This document shows, piece after piece, positions 6,695-9,751 of a stretch of DNA of 9,751 nucleotides (position 1 is its first letter; each line of letters begins with the position of its first letter). This DNA is from Acholeplasmataceae bacterium (GTDB lineage: Bacteria; Bacillota_I; Bacilli_A; Acholeplasmatales; Acholeplasmataceae). Location: the NCBI GenBank assembly GCA_028690555.1, contig JAQVBA010000001.1, positions 43,719 to 53,469 of the forward strand, read 5' to 3'. A program made the position numbers and the translations under genes. The notes below the pieces were generated by a model that was not told the origin of the DNA, did not search any database, and worked only from the letters and a program-made list of their open reading frames with translations.

Positions 6695-8578
6695 CTATTC
6701 AATAATTGTATAAGATCCTTCAACAACAATCTTATCACTTCTCCGGTCAATAACCCATCCTGTAAATGTAAATTGAACATCTCTTAGGTCTGAAGTTGCA
6801 CCTTGAGTTTGAATAAATGGTTCAAAACCTTCTAAAGTACCATTTGTATAATCGCCAGATGCATAACCTGTTAATGTCATCGTAACATAGAGTGGACCCC
6901 AATTAGAATCATCAAAGAATGCTTGAGCTTCTGTTGCAGTCCAATTAATTGCTGTTAATTCAAGATTTGGATCTTCACCAACTAAATCGTTACTATCAGC
7001 AAGAACCGGATTTCCCATTTGATATAATCCATAATAAATATTGAGTGCGAATGATAATCCAATGTAATCACCAACTTCAATTTCACTTCTCATATCTTTT
7101 CCGAAATAAACATATCCTGCACCAGTTTCATCTGCTAATATTGCAGCTTTACCATCTGATTTAATCCAGAAAACTTCAGCTTCAGCATATGCTAATTGAC
7201 CTTGAGTCATTTCAAGTAATCCAGCCATTGTAACTGTTGGTAAAACTCCTACATTGATGTAATAATTCTTAGTGACTGGTTCCAATGTACCATATTGAAT
7301 TGATGCAGTAAGCTTAACTGATACAGCATCGCCTTCAGGCATTGTAACTGCACCAGTTGCAACATCAATTAATTCTGAATTAGATTCCCAAACGATTGCT
7401 GATCCATTAGATCCTTCAGTTGGGAGTTCTAATGTTGTTGCTTCAGTAATAGCTTCAGGTACTGTGATTGCAGCAACATCTAAATCAAGTTTTTGTTGAT
7501 CCGTAAGATTTGCTTCAACACCTTCTGGCCCACCAACATAGTAAACAGCAAACGCTTTATTGTTACTACGATATGTGTAGATAACTACATCGATTGACAC
7601 TTCAAGGCCTTCATATAATCTGATTGTTGCTAAATCTAATGTACCATAATAGAACATGAATCCTCTAGCTGGTGCTTCATCTGAACCTGGAATACCAGGA
7701 TTTTCTGCATCAAAAGTAGTATCAACCAAATATGTATTATAGTTGCTTGTGTCACCAGGAATCATATAGATTTTACCAGTAACTGTTGCGTGAATTGGTT
7801 CAAAGTTTCCGTCTGGAACTGCTGGGTATTGATGTTCACCGTTTGCAACAAGTTCATCAATCTTATCATCAACACTTGTGATAACTTCTTTCGTTGGGAA
7901 TTGTGCGGTTGCGCTTGTTTGTTCAACAGCTGTCCAATCTTTAATTTCCCAAATACCAAAGTACCATTCTAGAGTTCCAGAAATTGTGTATACATTACCA
8001 ACTTCTAAGCTTTCTTGTAGACCGCCATAAACTTGGATAATTCCTGTACCATCATATGCAAATGTTGTATCACCTTTTGCAATAATTGTCATGTTTGGAA
8101 TTTCAACTTGGAAAGTACCATCATAAGCTGCATCATCAATCGCTAAGATATCAGCAACTGTTTCAATTGAAATTTCTTCAACTTCATTAGCAATAATGGT
8201 AATTTCAATCGACCATTCTTTTGTTAATGTTTCGCCTTCTTCAAGTTCAGAAGGAATTGAAAGTTCAACTGTTAATGTTACTTTTGCATTGTCTTCACCA
8301 AATGCAGGTCTGTTAATTGTGATGATTGAGAATCCACCACTTGGAGCTCCTACAGTTGCAATCCCTGGATTGCTTGAAGACCATTCTGCAGTCACGTCAT
8401 TCGCTAAAGTTGTTGGAACATTAAAACTTGCTTTAATATTTGATGGATCGCTAATAATAGCATTCAAACTATCATAAGCCGTTTGTAAGTGCGCTTCTGC
8501 TGGATCTACTTTTTCAGCACATGAAGCTAAACCTAAGCCAAATAAAATGACTGTTATCAATAAAAATACTTTTTTCAT
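6695..8578 (-). CDS. Lipoprotein of duplicated Ig-like and OB-like modules
   Basis: This is a predicted surface lipoprotein of 627 residues whose signal peptide ends in LASC (lipidated C20). The mature part reads as two copies of one three-part module. Ig-like domains of the 'atrophied bacterial Ig' type are at about 29-131 (AEWSSSNPGIATV, 64-76) and 358-444 (IVWESNSELIDVATGAVTMP, 395-414). Each is followed by an OB-like beta domain, at about 138-216 (TFAYDGTGIIQVYGG...LEVGNVYTISGTLEWYFGIWEI) and 448-527 (ILADETGAGYVYFG...IEVGDYIGLSFALNIYYGLYQM). These resemble the OB domains seen in YhcR-like extracellular nucleases. A third beta-rich part follows each, at about 257-350 and 540-627. No enzymatic motif is visible, so a binding or adhesion role is inferred. 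A strong AAGGAGA ribosome site precedes the ATG. The gene begins 39 bases after the solute-binding protein gene with no clear terminator between them, suggesting one transcript. A hairpin follows it. Confidence 0.85.
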   Translation of the reverse strand: MKKVFLLITVILFGLGLASCAEKVDPAEAHLQTAYDSLNAIISDPSNIKASFNVPTTLANDVTAEWSSSNPGIATVGAPSGGFSIITINRPAFGEDNAKVTLTVELSIPSELEEGETLTKEWSIEITIIANEVEEISIETVADILAIDDAAYDGTFQVEIPNMTIIAKGDTTFAYDGTGIIQVYGGLQESLEVGNVYTISGTLEWYFGIWEIKDWTAVEQTSATAQFPTKEVITSVDDKIDELVANGEHQYPAVPDGNFEPIHATVTGKIYMIPGDTSNYNTYLVDTTFDAENPGIPGSDEAPARGFMFYYGTLDLATIRLYEGLEVSIDVVIYTYRSNNKAFAVYYVGGPEGVEANLTDQQKLDLDVAAITVPEAITEATTLELPTEGSNGSAIVWESNSELIDVATGAVTMPEGDAVSVKLTASIQYGTLEPVTKNYYINVGVLPTVTMAGLLEMTQGQLAYAEAEVFWIKSDGKAAILADETGAGYVYFGKDMRSEIEVGDYIGLSFALNIYYGLYQMGNPVLADSNDLVGEDPNLELTAINWTATEAQAFFDDSNWGPLYVTMTLTGYASGDYTNGTLEGFEPFIQTQGATSDLRDVQFTFTGWVIDRRSDKIVVEGSYTIIE

Positions 8579-8617
8579 TCGCTTTCTCCTTTGTTTTTTT
8601 TTATTATCATCAACATG

Positions 8618-9751
8618 TTAGTTGGTAATAAAATCATAACTCTTTTGATACTCAGCATTGATGAAGGCATCTAAATCAGCTTCATTTGTTGCTTGATATG
8701 CCAAAATTTTAACCATTAATGCACCTGCTTCGGTACGTGTCTTTGAACTTAAATTAAAGACTGCAGATGTGAAGAATATTTCGCCATTGTTTAAGAAAAT
8801 TTCAATAGCTTCTTTGACTAATTTAGAAGAAGCTTCGTTCATTGTTGTTGGATTTTCTTTAATGGTTGATAAATAAGTTTGCCATGCATCTGTTTCGTAT
8901 GCTGAATAGCGTACAGGTGCATATCCTGAAGGAATACAGAATTCAGCAGTTTTTTCTGGAGAAATCATGTATTTTGCAAATAACCAAGCAGCAATCATTT
9001 GTTGTTCATCATCTTTTTTAAATAAGTTGATGTTTGGTCCTTGTTGGATTTGCTTGCGGTGCGCTGTATCTTTTGCAGGAAGTGGTGCAACACCTACGCG
9101 ATAACCATCATCGAATACTTCTTGAGTCATACCTGTGTATGCATATCTTGTACCACCAGTTGAACCGACATACATATACATTTTTTTACCAGTTTTCACG
9201 ATATCTGATGTGTAAGCATCACCGTTTAATGCTCTTGTAAGCATAAGTCCACGGTCAACTTTATCTTTAAAGTATTTAACCATTTCTTTAGAAGTGTCAT
9301 TGTTGAATTGAACTTCACCACGGCCAGTTTCTTCATTATATCCTGTATAGGGTGCTTCCCATTGTTCTGAGCCTGTAATGAATAGGTTATCTTCTGAATC
9401 ATATCCAAAAGGAATGGCATCTGGTTCACGTAGTTTGATATCTTCTGCAATTGCAAATACTTCATCCCAAGTAGTTGGAACTTCATATCCGTGAAGATCG
9501 AAGTAAGTTTTATTGTAGAAGAACGCTTCACTTGATTTTGTAAATGGTAACGAGAGAATCGTACCTTCATTATCATAACTTTGTCCTTCAGCCCATAAAC
9601 CTGGTAGGAAGTCTGCAACTTCTTCTTCAGTAAACCCAATATTTGGATTTGTAATAAAATTGTTTAATGCTAATGGTGCTTTTGCTTGTGCATATCTCGC
9701 GATATGGTCTGGATAACTTTCCACGATATCCGGATTTGTACCTGCAGGAAT
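8618..9751 (-). CDS. ABC-transporter solute-binding protein, family 1 (sugar-type), N-terminus outside window
   Basis: This is the substrate-capturing component of an ABC importer, expected as a lipid-anchored protein on the outer face of the membrane. The last 377 residues are visible; the frame is open to the right edge, where it begins IPAGTNPDIVESYPDHIARY. The codon at 9722-9724 is GTG, but it is an internal Val, not a start. Family-1 features follow: LSLPFTKSSEAFFYNKTYFD then PTTWDEVFAIAEDIK (the 'YNK...P.TWDE' signature), VGVAPLPAKD, GPNINLF, AAWLFAKYMISPEKTAEF and SGYAPVR near the end. The missing part, about 70-100 residues, should contain the signal peptide and lipobox. Relatives mostly bind mono- or oligosaccharides or glycerol phosphates; the substrate cannot be told from this fragment. 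No permease or ATPase gene follows it in the window, so they must lie upstream or elsewhere. The modular lipoprotein gene follows after 39 bases. Confidence 0.92.
   Translation of the reverse strand: MPAGTNPDIVESYPDHIARYAQAKAPLALNNFITNPNIGFTEEEVADFLPGLWAEGQSYDNEGTILSLPFTKSSEAFFYNKTYFDLHGYEVPTTWDEVFAIAEDIKLREPDAIPFGYDSEDNLFITGSEQWEAPYTGYNEETGRGEVQFNNDTSKEMVKYFKDKVDRGLMLTRALNGDAYTSDIVKTGKKMYMYVGSTGGTRYAYTGMTQEVFDDGYRVGVAPLPAKDTAHRKQIQQGPNINLFKKDDEQQMIAAWLFAKYMISPEKTAEFCIPSGYAPVRYSAYETDAWQTYLSTIKENPTTMNEASSKLVKEAIEIFLNNGEIFFTSAVFNLSSKTRTEAGALMVKILAYQATNEADLDAFINAEYQKSYDFITN

Noticed and set aside
8196..8477. Open plus-strand frame of 93 residues
   Set aside because: It is antisense to the first Ig-like domain of the modular lipoprotein, with Ser-rich shadow composition and no ribosome site of note.
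8608..8622. Short palindrome near the stop of the solute-binding protein gene as a terminator
   Set aside because: Only a four-base-pair stem can form (CAAC/GTTG) and the following tract is A-rich, not T-rich, on the transcribed strand.
9226..9639. Open minus-strand frame of 137 residues overlapping the solute-binding protein gene
   Set aside because: It is a shifted frame of the solute-binding protein gene, with no family pattern, while the overlapping frame matches family-1 binding proteins throughout.
9722..9724. GTG as a start for the solute-binding protein
   Set aside because: The frame stays open to the window edge and the nine preceding residues (IPAGTNPDI) continue the family consensus, so it is an internal valine.

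Overview
The window looks like a chromosomal segment of an AT-rich, low-GC Gram-positive bacterium without an outer membrane, most plausibly a mollicute of the Acholeplasma/Izemoplasma kind. Three things point that way: Lys/Asn/Ile-rich proteins, several Cys-lipidated surface proteins with classical lipoboxes, and two side-by-side DHH-family NrnA paralogues. UGA is read as stop: the ttcA-like gene ends in TGA and the Trp codons I checked are TGG. That argues against the Mycoplasma/Spiroplasma code but fits Acholeplasma or Izemoplasma. The taxonomic placement is inference.

All eight recognisable genes lie on the minus strand, so transcription runs from high to low coordinates. In that order they are: (1) an ABC-transporter sugar-type solute-binding protein, cut by the right edge (8618..9751); (2) a 627-residue lipoprotein made of a duplicated Ig-like/OB-like module (6695..8578); (3) a 297-residue two-TM protein with a large outer domain and no recognised family (5697..6590); (4) a lipoprotein joining a lamin-tail domain to a staphylococcal-nuclease domain (4425..5630). 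After terminator-like hairpins and an extended -10 promoter comes a tightly packed five-gene operon: (5) and (6) two NrnA-type DHH/DHHA1 phosphoesterases, (7) a TtcA-type PP-loop tRNA thiolase, (8) a short MgtC/SapB membrane protein, then mnmE, which is cut by the left edge. The operon genes overlap by 20, 1, 4 and 1 nt, so translational coupling is very likely.

Functionally the left half is intracellular RNA housekeeping: nanoRNA and pAp turnover by the NrnA pair, and anticodon-loop modification by TtcA (position 32) and MnmE (position 34). The right half is cell surface: solute capture, a modular adhesin-like or binding lipoprotein, an unknown membrane-anchored ectodomain, and a predicted surface nuclease. 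The nuclease next to short-oligonucleotide hydrolases is at least compatible with scavenging extracellular nucleic acid, but they sit in separate transcription units and this link is inference.

No rRNA, tRNA, CRISPR array, insertion sequence, phage gene or long repeat was seen. No gene-free stretch reaches 300 bases; the longest gaps (4312-4424 and 6591-6694) hold the hairpins and the promoter described below.
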